A stretch of 64,000 bases of DNA. Origin: Methanomicrobiales archaeon HGW-Methanomicrobiales-1 (GTDB lineage: Archaea > Halobacteriota > Methanomicrobia > Methanomicrobiales > Methanospirillaceae). Position numbers and translations under genes: made by a program. Below are positions 36,133-44,004 of the stretch, piece after piece. Location of the stretch: contig PGYM01000004.1 in NCBI GenBank assembly GCA_002839675.1, positions 62,001 to 126,000 on the forward strand, read 5' to 3'. Each line of letters begins with the position of its first letter. The first letter of the stretch is position 1. The notes under the pieces were generated by a model. The model saw only the letters and a list, made by a program, of their open reading frames with translations, did not search any database and had not been told where the DNA came from.

Positions 36133-36150
36133 TTTTTTTCACTTTTTTTT
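36133..36150 (+). terminator. Double oligo-T terminator after ileS
   Basis: T7 at 36133-36139 and T8 at 36143-36150 follow the stop codon closely. This is the usual archaeal intrinsic terminator form. Confidence 0.6.
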
Positions 36151-36213
36151 AAATAATTTCATCTTGCCGAAAATGAGGAAATTTGTTTTAAAAGTCCAGA
36201 CCCGCCCGGTTAC

Positions 36214-36354
36214 ATGGGTGGCAGATTCTGTAAAATGGCCTGGAGGACTGCAATGATGATTTTCAGGAATATTGCCCAGTCAAACAAAACATCACCTCCT
36301 TTAAGGCGATATTTTCTAGTGTACTATAATGGTATTTATGGATTTCTGTTTTGA
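36214..36354 (+). CDS. Possible 46-residue small protein (or small RNA locus)
   Basis: An open frame of 46 codons runs from the ATG at 36214. The internal ATG at 36253 has a good ribosome-binding site (GGAGG at 36242-36246), giving a 33-residue version starting MMIFRNIAQSNK. I do not recognise the product. The frame contains ATCACCTCCT at 36291-36300, identical to the 3' end of archaeal 16S rRNA. The surrounding gap 36151-36596 holds another open frame (36329-36547) without a ribosome-binding site, which I do not annotate. Confidence 0.25.
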   Translation: MGGRFCKMAWRTAMMIFRNIAQSNKTSPPLRRYFLVYYNGIYGFLF

Positions 36355-36596
36355 TATATCAAAGCATTCTGGCTGGATTTATATTTTAAGAGAGATAATC
36401 GCCTTAACACGATTGATTGCACGGACCTGGCTTTTTACCGAGTGCATTGAACCGGGGATTGGTTGTCCCGGCCGTGAAATGTGTGGAAGTGAGAATCAGG
36501 TACAATATCAGTGCCTCGAAACAGCCACAGGAATCTTAAAAATATGAGAAAACCTGCCGCAATTCTTCAGGGGAATAACAGAAAACAGAACCCTGC

Positions 36597-37328
36597 TCAC
36601 AGGGATCCAATTAATTTTTCCAGAAACACTTTTCCTTCATCGCTCGTGAACAGCGGAAGGTCCTTGTCCACCGTGACTGCACTCCGCTCCACAACAACGG
36701 TCTCTTCGGTAATCGGGTTGAACCCCTCTTTCTCGGTGAGCTTCTTGTACACCAGCACGCCACGGCGCTGCCAGGCCGGCGTCATGGCGAGATTGAATCC
36801 CCGCACGTGCATCATCTCGTGGAGTTCTTTTGAGGGAAGGCCCTTGAGATGTTCTGCGGCTTTCTTCCCGTTCATCCCTTCTTCGATCAGCACCTGCTGG
36901 CAGTAGCCGTTTATGTGGTTGCGCCATGCCTCGTTCTGCCGGTTGGCAAGATATTCCAGGGCAAATGCCGGTGTTGCTGGGATTACCCGGGCATCGAAAG
37001 AGAGCAGCGTAGTTCCCCCCAGTGCGAGCGTAAGTGAACTTGCGGCAAACGATGCCGCCACCGAATCGATCTTCTCCACCCGGCCATTGAACGGGAGCTG
37101 GGTGAAATACAGGCTGATCTCATCGGAGAATGTGAACGCGAAATCAGGATTCAGACCGCTCTCCGACAGGAGGGAACTGCAGACCATGCACATCGAAGTA
37201 TTGAAAAACTCGTCAAATGGTTTTTCAAGACCGAGCGTTTCGGTCAGCCGGTGGAATGATCGCCCGTCAAGCCGTACGAAAATGGGGGGAATCGTCGTAA
37301 GATTTGAAAAAAGTTCACGGTTTTCCAT
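36597..37328 (-). CDS. tRNA(His) guanylyltransferase Thg1-like 3'-5' polymerase
   Basis: This 243-residue protein matches the Thg1 family. The metal-binding motif 'FVRLDGRSFHRLTETLG' and the second carboxylate motif 'FAFTFSDEISLYF' are both present. These enzymes add nucleotides in the 3'-5' direction to tRNA 5' ends (G-1 of tRNA-His or tRNA repair). It is a single gene, with ileS upstream on the other strand. Confidence 0.9.
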   Translation of the reverse strand: MENRELFSNLTTIPPIFVRLDGRSFHRLTETLGLEKPFDEFFNTSMCMVCSSLLSESGLNPDFAFTFSDEISLYFTQLPFNGRVEKIDSVAASFAASSLTLALGGTTLLSFDARVIPATPAFALEYLANRQNEAWRNHINGYCQQVLIEEGMNGKKAAEHLKGLPSKELHEMMHVRGFNLAMTPAWQRRGVLVYKKLTEKEGFNPITEETVVVERSAVTVDKDLPLFTSDEGKVFLEKLIGSL

Positions 37329-37393
37329 GGAGAGACCATACAGGATGAGATAAAATATGGTGTGCGGGTTGTTCCCGCAGTTTTTGTGCGTTG

Positions 37394-37663
37394 TTACTCT
37401 TCGCCGTTGCCTGAGCCGGAGGAGAATGCACCCGGCAGATGACGGATCAGGACAATGTCATCAATAGCACTGATGATGCGGTACGGGATCTTGAGTCCCT
37501 TGTAGTTCTTCAGCTCGAAGAGCTGGTCGTTGACCTTGCCAACCACGACACCTTCAATTTTCTTGCTGTCAACATCGATGACAACATCCTCGACTTCGCC
37601 GACAAACATGCCTTTATCGGTGTAGATCTGGAGTCCGAACAAATCGGTAATCTGGCTTTCCAT
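37394..37663 (-). CDS. PRC-barrel domain protein
   Basis: At 89 residues it starts MESQITDLFGLQIYTDKGMF and continues 'VGEVEDVVIDVDSKKIEGVV', the archaeal PRC-barrel pattern. It ends in a short acidic Gly/Ser tail. Related stand-alone PRC proteins are abundant in archaea and some associate with cell division proteins; a role here is not established. The ATG at 37663 has a TATA-like agtatatac about 20 bases upstream. The longer frame from 37774 crosses that promoter and is rejected. Confidence 0.85.
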   Translation of the reverse strand: MESQITDLFGLQIYTDKGMFVGEVEDVVIDVDSKKIEGVVVGKVNDQLFELKNYKGLKIPYRIISAIDDIVLIRHLPGAFSSGSGNGEE

Positions 37664-37713
37664 CGTTATCAGAGAGAGTATATACTTAAGAGTTAAAAAG
37701 ATAATCCTTTCAT

Positions 37714-38847
37714 ATGGACGGATCTTTTCGGATCGGGCGTTTATTTGGGATTCCAATCCTGATTCATTACACATTCCTGTTAGTCATTCCCCTCTTTGCC
37801 TGGATCATCGGCAGCGAGATCCTGCCCACTACCGAGTTACTTAAGGGCATCTTCTCAGTACCGATAGACATCTCCGTCATCAGCAGCGGATTGATGCCAT
37901 GGATCCTGGGCACCGTTGTCGCACTCGGGCTTTTTGCCGGCGTGCTCGTGCATGAGCTTGCCCATTCTGTGGTCGCGTTGCGCAAGGGGATCGCAATCAA
38001 CAATATCACGCTCATGATCTTTGGCGGCATTGCACAGATGGAGGAAGGAACACCGGATCCCAAGGTTGAGCTCCCGATGGCGCTCGTGGGACCGATTGCG
38101 AGCCTTTTCGTCGGGTTCCTCTGCTGCGGGCTCGTCTACGCTGCACCGTTCGTGAGCGCGAACCCCGGCCAGCAGGGAGTATGGATCTTTGTCTTTGGCT
38201 ATCTCGGCATGCTCAATATTCTCCTGTGCGCTTTCAACCTCATACCGGCATTTCCCATGGATGGCGGCAGGGTGCTCCGGGCATGGATGGCAACGAGAAT
38301 GCCACTCCACCGGGCCACAAAAATTGCCGCTGATATCGGGAAGGGGTTTGCGATTATCTTTGGTATCTTCGGGCTCGTCACGTTCTCGCCCTTCCTGATA
38401 CTGATTGCACTTTTTATCTACATCGGTGCGAACGCGGAGTCCGTGGCCGTGAAGTACAGCCACCTGTTGCAGAATGTGACGATCGGGGATATGATGAGCA
38501 CACCCGTGACTACGGTTCCACCGACCATGCCCTTAAGCACGGTCATTGGCATGATGTATTCCAGCAAACATCTCGGTTTTCCGGTAGTAGAACGGGATAC
38601 CCTGGTCGGTATGATCACCCTTGCCGATGTCAACAGCACTTCATCCATTGATCGCGATGCCATGCAGGTACGCGATATCATGACCCGGGACCTGATCATG
38701 CTCCCTCCGGAAGCACCGGTGATCGATGCACTGAGGATCATGTCTTCAAATAATATCGGGAGGATTCCGGTAGTGGTAGATGGGAAGATCCTCGGGATTG
38801 TAACCCGGACGGATATTCTGAAAGTAACGGAATTAAAGCAGATCTAA
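37714..38847 (+). CDS. Site-2-type intramembrane metalloprotease (M50) with CBS pair
   Basis: This 377-residue protein has six hydrophobic segments in the first 245 residues. The zinc ligands are HELAH (80-84) and the Asp of FPMDGGR (D183). A CBS pair follows (about 250-375, 'MMSTPVTTVPPTMPLSTVIG' and 'DIMTRDLIMLPPEAPVIDAL'), which likely binds an adenine nucleotide and controls activity. Substrates are unknown. It is divergent from the PRC-barrel gene, with about 50 bases between starts. Confidence 0.93.
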   Translation: MDGSFRIGRLFGIPILIHYTFLLVIPLFAWIIGSEILPTTELLKGIFSVPIDISVISSGLMPWILGTVVALGLFAGVLVHELAHSVVALRKGIAINNITLMIFGGIAQMEEGTPDPKVELPMALVGPIASLFVGFLCCGLVYAAPFVSANPGQQGVWIFVFGYLGMLNILLCAFNLIPAFPMDGGRVLRAWMATRMPLHRATKIAADIGKGFAIIFGIFGLVTFSPFLILIALFIYIGANAESVAVKYSHLLQNVTIGDMMSTPVTTVPPTMPLSTVIGMMYSSKHLGFPVVERDTLVGMITLADVNSTSSIDRDAMQVRDIMTRDLIMLPPEAPVIDALRIMSSNNIGRIPVVVDGKILGIVTRTDILKVTELKQI

Positions 38848-38887
38848 AGGATCTGTTCCGGAAATTCTTTTTCTTAAAAAAAAGTGA

Positions 38888-39814
38888 TCAGAATTTTTTC
38901 TTGTATTCAAACAGTTGATCGATGATCCGGTATTTCTCCCCGTTATAGTAATTTGCTGTCACTTCAATATGGTCAGTCATCAGTGTCCCTTTCAGGGTGA
39001 TAAAACTGCCAATCTGCTGGGGTTTGAAAGACTGGGTCAGCACCTGGCCATCGGACCGGGTGAGTCGGATGGAGACATCAGAGACACCATACTGGCCTGC
39101 ACCTCCCCTGAACGTAACCGTTACGAGACCGGTGATCGGATCGCGTTCAACCTCGTAATAAACGAGAAGGGCTGCGGGGGGAACCTGGGTGGATTCCAGA
39201 ACATACGATGTGGATGCGGAACTCTGTGCAGGAGCGACAGTCGAAGCTGCGGACGGGACCGGGGTTGCCCCAAACAGGGTGGCACTATTCCCGGAGCCGG
39301 GGGTTCCTGATCCGGAGAGCATGGGCAGGAGCACAAAATATGCAAGGGCTGCAACAATAACAAGTCCTACGACACCAGCGATCATCAGGGTCTGGGTGCT
39401 GGATGCAGGCACCGCTTTGCCGGGGGCCCGGGTTACCGGTTCCTTTCGGTTCTCCGGTGCTTTTTTATCGGGAACTTTTTCTTTGGCTGCGGCTTTCGGC
39501 TCTGGTTCTGGTGCCGGTTTCTTCACCTCTGTGGGAGCAGGTGCAGGAGCCGGAGGTTTTACTTCCGGGGGTACCTTTACCGGAGCCGGGGTGGGGGGTG
39601 CTGCAGAAACCGGAGGTGCCACAGGGGCTGCAACGGGTTTTCCACAGGATTCGCAGAACTTCACATTCGGCAGAAGCGGGGCGCCACACTGTGCACATAC
39701 CAGGAGGGGTTCAATCTTCGCGCCGCACGTTTCACAGAACTTCATACCGGAAGCAACCGGACTTTTGCATTTCGGACAGATTTGTTCATTATTAGAGGGG
39801 GATTCAGTTACCAT
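38888..39814 (-). CDS. Double zinc-ribbon, Pro-rich, single-TM protein
   Basis: This is 308 residues from the ATG at 39814 (MVTESPSNNEQ). Two zinc ribbons occupy about 14-60 (CPKCKSPVASGMKFCETCG and CAQCGAPLLPNVKFCESCG). A Pro/Ala/Lys-rich linker (60-140), one TM helix ('MIAGVVGLVIVAALAYFVLL') and a Ser/Thr linker lead to a C-terminal domain of about 90 residues ('LLVYYEVERDPITGLVTVTF'). That domain probably lies outside the membrane. The zinc ribbons resemble those at the ends of the B proteins upstream. It is the last gene of the A-B cassette run. Confidence 0.75.
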   Translation of the reverse strand: MVTESPSNNEQICPKCKSPVASGMKFCETCGAKIEPLLVCAQCGAPLLPNVKFCESCGKPVAAPVAPPVSAAPPTPAPVKVPPEVKPPAPAPAPTEVKKPAPEPEPKAAAKEKVPDKKAPENRKEPVTRAPGKAVPASSTQTLMIAGVVGLVIVAALAYFVLLPMLSGSGTPGSGNSATLFGATPVPSAASTVAPAQSSASTSYVLESTQVPPAALLVYYEVERDPITGLVTVTFRGGAGQYGVSDVSIRLTRSDGQVLTQSFKPQQIGSFITLKGTLMTDHIEVTANYYNGEKYRIIDQLFEYKKKF

Positions 39815-39826
39815 GATAATCACACA

Positions 39827-40927
39827 TTAGTTCATTTCAATTTTTGCTCCACACTGGGGACAGAATTTCTTTCCGGGCTGGATTTCCGTTCCACACTGGG
39901 GGCAGAACTTCTGGGTCTTTGCCGGGGATTCCGGGGAAGGTACCGGTGCTTTTTGGGAGAGCGAGTCCAGTTTGGCGATGACAGCAGTATCGTTCAGAAA
40001 TACCGAAACATAGTCGTGGATCTCTGAGGATGCCACCGAGCGAAGTTCAACATCATCCCCGTTATAGTCGATATACAGGAGATCATGAATCCCGCTGATG
40101 ATACACGAAAATCCGGCTGCGTTTGTTGTTCCTAACGGGGTTGCTTTCCCTGAGGTCATCGTCAGGTACATGGTAGGCAGGAGGTGACCCCGCGAGAGCA
40201 GGATGCCATCATCTGAAAGGGTATACCCGTTGTTATCGGATATTGCAAGTCCTTTTGCTGCAAGAGCGGTAAGAACGCTCCCGATGCCATCGGTTTTTGG
40301 GATATGGTCCCGGGAGAAGAGATCAATAAAGGCACTCGAGAACCACTGGAAATTACCCGGGGGTACCTCCAGCATCGCAGCGATTGTCTTGGGAGTGTGG
40401 ACCAAGCGGGCAGCCGGCGTGCCATCCGAAAATTTCCGGAGCATCTCTTTTCGCTGGAGATCGATCATAGCCGAAAGCACCAGCGTCTCTGCACGGGTCA
40501 GGTGGGCCTCAAACGACCCGTTCCGGTAAACAGAGAAACCAATGGTCTGCCGGATACGCTCCAGCATGACATCATTCGGTGCCGGATACGTGATGATCTG
40601 CATTCCGCCATCATTGATGACACCGGCGATCGTCTTGTCCGGTGCAAAGTAGGCGATATATTCCGTGACTCCCTGAGGGGTCGTTAAGTATATCCGGGTA
40701 AATGCATCTGTCTGCGCAAGGGTTGAGACCGCCGCCTGTTTATCTGCGAGAAGTTTTCCCTGTGGATCACAAATCCCCAAACTGGCAAGCTGGGCAATTC
40801 CCTCCGGTCCGGGAGGGGTCCCTTTCCCGTAATTAAACGGCGATATGCTGCTTACCGGGCTCCCGGCAAGAGTTCCTAAGGTCCCGAGAAGTTCGGGTTT
40901 TATCGTAAACTGAATCTGGCCTGTCAT
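39827..40927 (-). CDS. B1: soluble protein with C-terminal double zinc ribbon (cassette copy 1)
   Basis: This is 366 residues with no TM segment. An N-terminal alpha/beta region (1-130) includes 'LASLGICDPQGKLLADKQAA' and 'LAQTDAFTRIYLTTPQG'. A middle helical part has a winged-helix-like stretch ('IGSVLTALAAKGLAISDNNG', about 220-245). The tail is a double zinc ribbon CPQCGTEIQPGKKFCPQCG. It is paralogous in full length with B2 (42864-43958). It starts 17 bases after A1 ends, so A1-B1 are one transcript. The function is unknown; the N-terminal pattern recalls EspG-type secretion chaperones, a hypothesis only. Confidence 0.7.
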   Translation of the reverse strand: MTGQIQFTIKPELLGTLGTLAGSPVSSISPFNYGKGTPPGPEGIAQLASLGICDPQGKLLADKQAAVSTLAQTDAFTRIYLTTPQGVTEYIAYFAPDKTIAGVINDGGMQIITYPAPNDVMLERIRQTIGFSVYRNGSFEAHLTRAETLVLSAMIDLQRKEMLRKFSDGTPAARLVHTPKTIAAMLEVPPGNFQWFSSAFIDLFSRDHIPKTDGIGSVLTALAAKGLAISDNNGYTLSDDGILLSRGHLLPTMYLTMTSGKATPLGTTNAAGFSCIISGIHDLLYIDYNGDDVELRSVASSEIHDYVSVFLNDTAVIAKLDSLSQKAPVPSPESPAKTQKFCPQCGTEIQPGKKFCPQCGAKIEMN

Positions 40928-40944
40928 AATTTTTTCTCTCCTGA

Positions 40945-42753
40945 TTACTTCGAGATACCAAAGAATTTCTTGAACGGATCCCAGAGTGTGGTGCCCTGTA
41001 CCTGTCCCTGCATTGCATTCTTGAGCGAGTTGCTCACCGCTTTTTGGGCATCGCTGTGCTGAATGATATTACGGAGATCCTGCACAATATCGCCACTCTC
41101 TTTGAGCATATCCTTACTCAGCTTGTCCTTCACCTGAGAGAGGGACATGTCCTTCCCGTAATCGGTCATGTGGGTATCATATTTCCCGAATCCCGGTATT
41201 TTACCATTGAATTTGTCGGTTACCTTGCCGGCAAACAAATCCAGCGCCTTGTCAGTGGCCGCTTCGACAACGCCTGTTTTGAACCCCTCCCCGAGTCCTT
41301 TGCCATCCGCGTAACTCTGGCTCATATTTTTGCCGATCGTCTTTGTCGCAGCATAGATATTCTTGATCCTGCTTCCTGCGCCGGGCGAGAGGGTGGCGCC
41401 TATGTCGATCGCGATATCTGCGGCCTTTTCCACAGCCGTGAGTCCTTTCACCGCATAATCCAGTTTATTGGCATAGTTGCCCCACTTTTCCGCTTCGGCC
41501 GAATTTTTTGCCATCTCTGCAAGGATCTCCGCTTTCCTTGCCTCCTGCGCAGGAGTGAGGATCCGTTTTCCGGTTTGTGGGTCGATGGGAGGTCCTGCTT
41601 TTGCCGCCTCCGCTGCCGCCTTGGCCTTTGCCGCTGCTTCTGCCGCTTTTGCTTTTGCGGCTGCTGCTGCCGCAGCCATGTCCTCTTTCTGCTTCTTCAT
41701 GGCGGCCAAAACCTCATCCAGCTGTTTTTGCTCCTCAGGGGTTGTCTTGTAGGGTCCCGCGGGGGGTTCCGGAGGAGTTTCAGGGGGTGCCGTGGGTGTA
41801 ATCGGGGGTGGTACGATTGGACCCGGGGGTGTCAAAGGCCCGGGAGGGGATGGTGGCTGGACCCCGGCTCCGCCAGCAGCTCCACCCTGTAACAGAGTCT
41901 GCAGGATGATGGGGCCATTGACAAACGATGCAAGAATTGTTGCTACCAGCCCGGCCATGACTTCAGCATACCCGTCAGTCCGGAGACAGTCCTGGGCATT
42001 TAGCGGATCGCTTGAACAGTCATCGGCCATAACCGGTATAACGAGCAGGGAAACCAGCATAGCCGAGAAGATGATCATGGCAGCTCCGGAACCTGTGCGT
42101 GGGAAAGATTGTTTGCCCTGTGCGATCTGCGGGTCCCGCGTGACGGCGTAGGCCACCAGGGTTCCTACTACCATATTTGCCTGCATCAGGGGATACTGGC
42201 TGATCTGGAAGATGTTGTAGAGTATCCATGCCGTCAGGAACGGGGCTGCAATACCCAGCCCTATCAAAAGAACCCGGGAAATTTTTTTCCGGTGCGGCTG
42301 GAGAGGCAGGAGTATCTTATCGATATCTGCCCGAAACCATACCAGTACCACCGGAATTGCGATCATCAGGAGAGGGGTGATGAGATCGAATCCTTCCCGA
42401 CCGCTCCGTATTCCCCCGTAGATGAACCAGAGGATGGCTGCAACAACCCCGCCGAGGATGGATAGGAGATCCCACCATTTCTGCGGCCGCTTTGCGAGCG
42501 GGACATCCTTTGAAATTTTTTTGAATTCGTCAACGGACATCAGCGAGGACGTGAACTCGTTGAAATCCTTTGCTGATTTCTGGGGGGCTCCTGCTCCGGC
42601 TGCCGTACCCGGCCCGGATATCCCCGGGGGCGTTCCCGGCTGCCACGCCGACCCGGTCCAGAATATCCAGCCTTCCCCGGAAGGATTGGGCTGCCAGATC
42701 GTTCCCCGGGCATCGGTCACCTGCAGGCTGGTTAAGGCTTTTGCGAACACCAT
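40945..42753 (-). CDS. A1: multi-pass membrane protein with divergent C-terminal region (cassette copy 1)
   Basis: This is 602 residues from the ATG at 42753. Residues about 10-45 hold a W-rich motif (GTIWQPNPSGEGWIFWTGSA) like the short WDGxxW motifs of DUF2510. About six hydrophobic helices lie in 85-300 (for example 'LLSILGGVVAAILWFIYGG', 'AMIIFSAMLVSLLVIPVMA'). Between them are two conserved Cys (ADDCSSDPLNAQDC). A Pro-rich linker and an Ala/Lys coiled coil (about 360-400) lead to a Gly-rich C-terminus ('GKGLGEGFKTGVVEAATDKA'). The start could instead be GTG at VTDARG. The function is unknown. Confidence 0.7.
   Translation of the reverse strand: MVFAKALTSLQVTDARGTIWQPNPSGEGWIFWTGSAWQPGTPPGISGPGTAAGAGAPQKSAKDFNEFTSSLMSVDEFKKISKDVPLAKRPQKWWDLLSILGGVVAAILWFIYGGIRSGREGFDLITPLLMIAIPVVLVWFRADIDKILLPLQPHRKKISRVLLIGLGIAAPFLTAWILYNIFQISQYPLMQANMVVGTLVAYAVTRDPQIAQGKQSFPRTGSGAAMIIFSAMLVSLLVIPVMADDCSSDPLNAQDCLRTDGYAEVMAGLVATILASFVNGPIILQTLLQGGAAGGAGVQPPSPPGPLTPPGPIVPPPITPTAPPETPPEPPAGPYKTTPEEQKQLDEVLAAMKKQKEDMAAAAAAAKAKAAEAAAKAKAAAEAAKAGPPIDPQTGKRILTPAQEARKAEILAEMAKNSAEAEKWGNYANKLDYAVKGLTAVEKAADIAIDIGATLSPGAGSRIKNIYAATKTIGKNMSQSYADGKGLGEGFKTGVVEAATDKALDLFAGKVTDKFNGKIPGFGKYDTHMTDYGKDMSLSQVKDKLSKDMLKESGDIVQDLRNIIQHSDAQKAVSNSLKNAMQGQVQGTTLWDPFKKFFGISK
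42481..42748 (-). repeat. Near-identical 5' segment of A1 (copy of 45484-45751)
   Basis: By hand alignment at an offset of 3003 bases, 42481-42748 and 45484-45751 differ at seven positions (about 97% identity). The next 60 bases (42421-42480) differ at ten. Identity ends sharply at the A1 start codon. Confidence 0.8.
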
Positions 42754-42863
42754 CCTTTGTTCCTGGCAACAAAGTTAAATCAGGTTGTTTCACTGTGGTA
42801 TTCACTAATATTTCAGTATATTGAAAATCCGGAGAGATAAAAAAAGAGGTTATAAAAATGATT

Positions 42864-43958
42864 TCAGGGGATCTTGGCCCCACACTGGGGGCAGAACATC
42901 TTCCCTTGATGGATGGCTGTACCGCACGAAGGGCAGAACTTGTTTTTATCAGTCGCCACGGCGGGTTGATGGGCAGCGGGAGCTGATTGGGCTTCTACCG
43001 GTATACTTATTACCTCATGATCCGACAGGATTTTTCCCACAAGGTCCAGCAGTTCAGCAGGAGTAATGCATTTGACAGTGATTTCTTCTGCATGTCCTTC
43101 GAGATAAAGCACATCATTCACACCAGCCTGCAGCGACAAGAACGTCCCGCCCCACATTGTGTTCTTCGGATCGAGTTTTCCCGTTTCTAAAACAACGAAA
43201 CTGTCCATAATCAGGAACCTGCTGGTTATCGCGTAAAGGGCAGCGCTGAGCGAATACCGGGTACCCTTGCAAAGAACCATTCCTTTCCCGGCCAGGGTCT
43301 TAAGCCCGCCCTCGATTTGTTCAGGCGTGGGTATAGATTCAAGAATGATCCGGGACTGAAGGACAAATTCGAGCGACTGGAAATTCTTTTTCGGGTTGTT
43401 TACCTGTTCTGTTATGGCGGGAAGATCGAACCCGGCATTTTGGGGATCCAAACCGTCGGCAAGTCCATGGAGAAGAGTACGCCGTTCAAGGTCCATGAGA
43501 GCAAAGAGTGCAAGAGCTTCTGACTGGGTAAATTCCCCGTTAAAGGTTGTACTGGAAAGGATGCTGTGACCGATATTCTGATCTACGAGAGTGAATGCCG
43601 CAGTAACTTCCATGGGGTCGTGCACAACATACTGGCTGCCATTATGGACCAGAGAGACAGGATTTGACCGGTCAGTCGGGAAAAACACGATAAATTCAAA
43701 AATATTCTCCCCGGCACTGAATTTCAGCCTTGCAAAGCTGCGGGTGTGCGCCAGCGTATCCAGTGCATGCTGGTATTCCGGTTTAATCTTTCCTGATGCA
43801 TCGGTAATCCCGGCGGAGTGTATCCGTGCAATCATGTCTCCGGTTACCGGCAGCCCTTTACTCCTGAAAAGGGAAAGCGGACTTTTCTCTCCCGGTAAGA
43901 TCGATCCTATCGCTTCAAACAGGTCTTCTTCAATTGTAAACGTGGTTTTGTCACTCAT
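42864..43958 (-). CDS. B2: soluble protein with C-terminal double zinc ribbon (cassette copy 2)
   Basis: This is 364 residues from the ATG at 43958 (MSDKTTFTIEEDLFEAIG). The layout is the same as B1: an N-terminal alpha/beta region ('IHSAGITDASGKIKPEYQHA', 'LAHTRSFARLKFSAGENIFE'), a middle winged-helix-like part ('GGLKTLAGKGMVLCKGTRYS') and a terminal double zinc ribbon CPSCGTAIHQGKMFCPQCG. B1 and B2 are clearly paralogous but much more diverged than the 5' ends of A1 and A2. It lies 46 bases after A2 and about 110 bases before A1. Confidence 0.7.
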   Translation of the reverse strand: MSDKTTFTIEEDLFEAIGSILPGEKSPLSLFRSKGLPVTGDMIARIHSAGITDASGKIKPEYQHALDTLAHTRSFARLKFSAGENIFEFIVFFPTDRSNPVSLVHNGSQYVVHDPMEVTAAFTLVDQNIGHSILSSTTFNGEFTQSEALALFALMDLERRTLLHGLADGLDPQNAGFDLPAITEQVNNPKKNFQSLEFVLQSRIILESIPTPEQIEGGLKTLAGKGMVLCKGTRYSLSAALYAITSRFLIMDSFVVLETGKLDPKNTMWGGTFLSLQAGVNDVLYLEGHAEEITVKCITPAELLDLVGKILSDHEVISIPVEAQSAPAAHQPAVATDKNKFCPSCGTAIHQGKMFCPQCGAKIP

Positions 43959-44004
43959 GATTTCTCCATCCTTTCTCTAATCCATTCGATATTTGCGAAA
44001 TCCA

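Noticed and set aside
36329-36547. Plus-strand open frame of 72 codons after ileS
   Set aside because: No ribosome-binding site or recognisable domain. It overlaps the end of the better-supported short frame and is kept out as probable noise.
37664-37774. N-terminal extension of the PRC-barrel gene
   Set aside because: It crosses the TATA-like promoter and overlaps the start of the divergent protease. The conserved start is MESQITDLFG.
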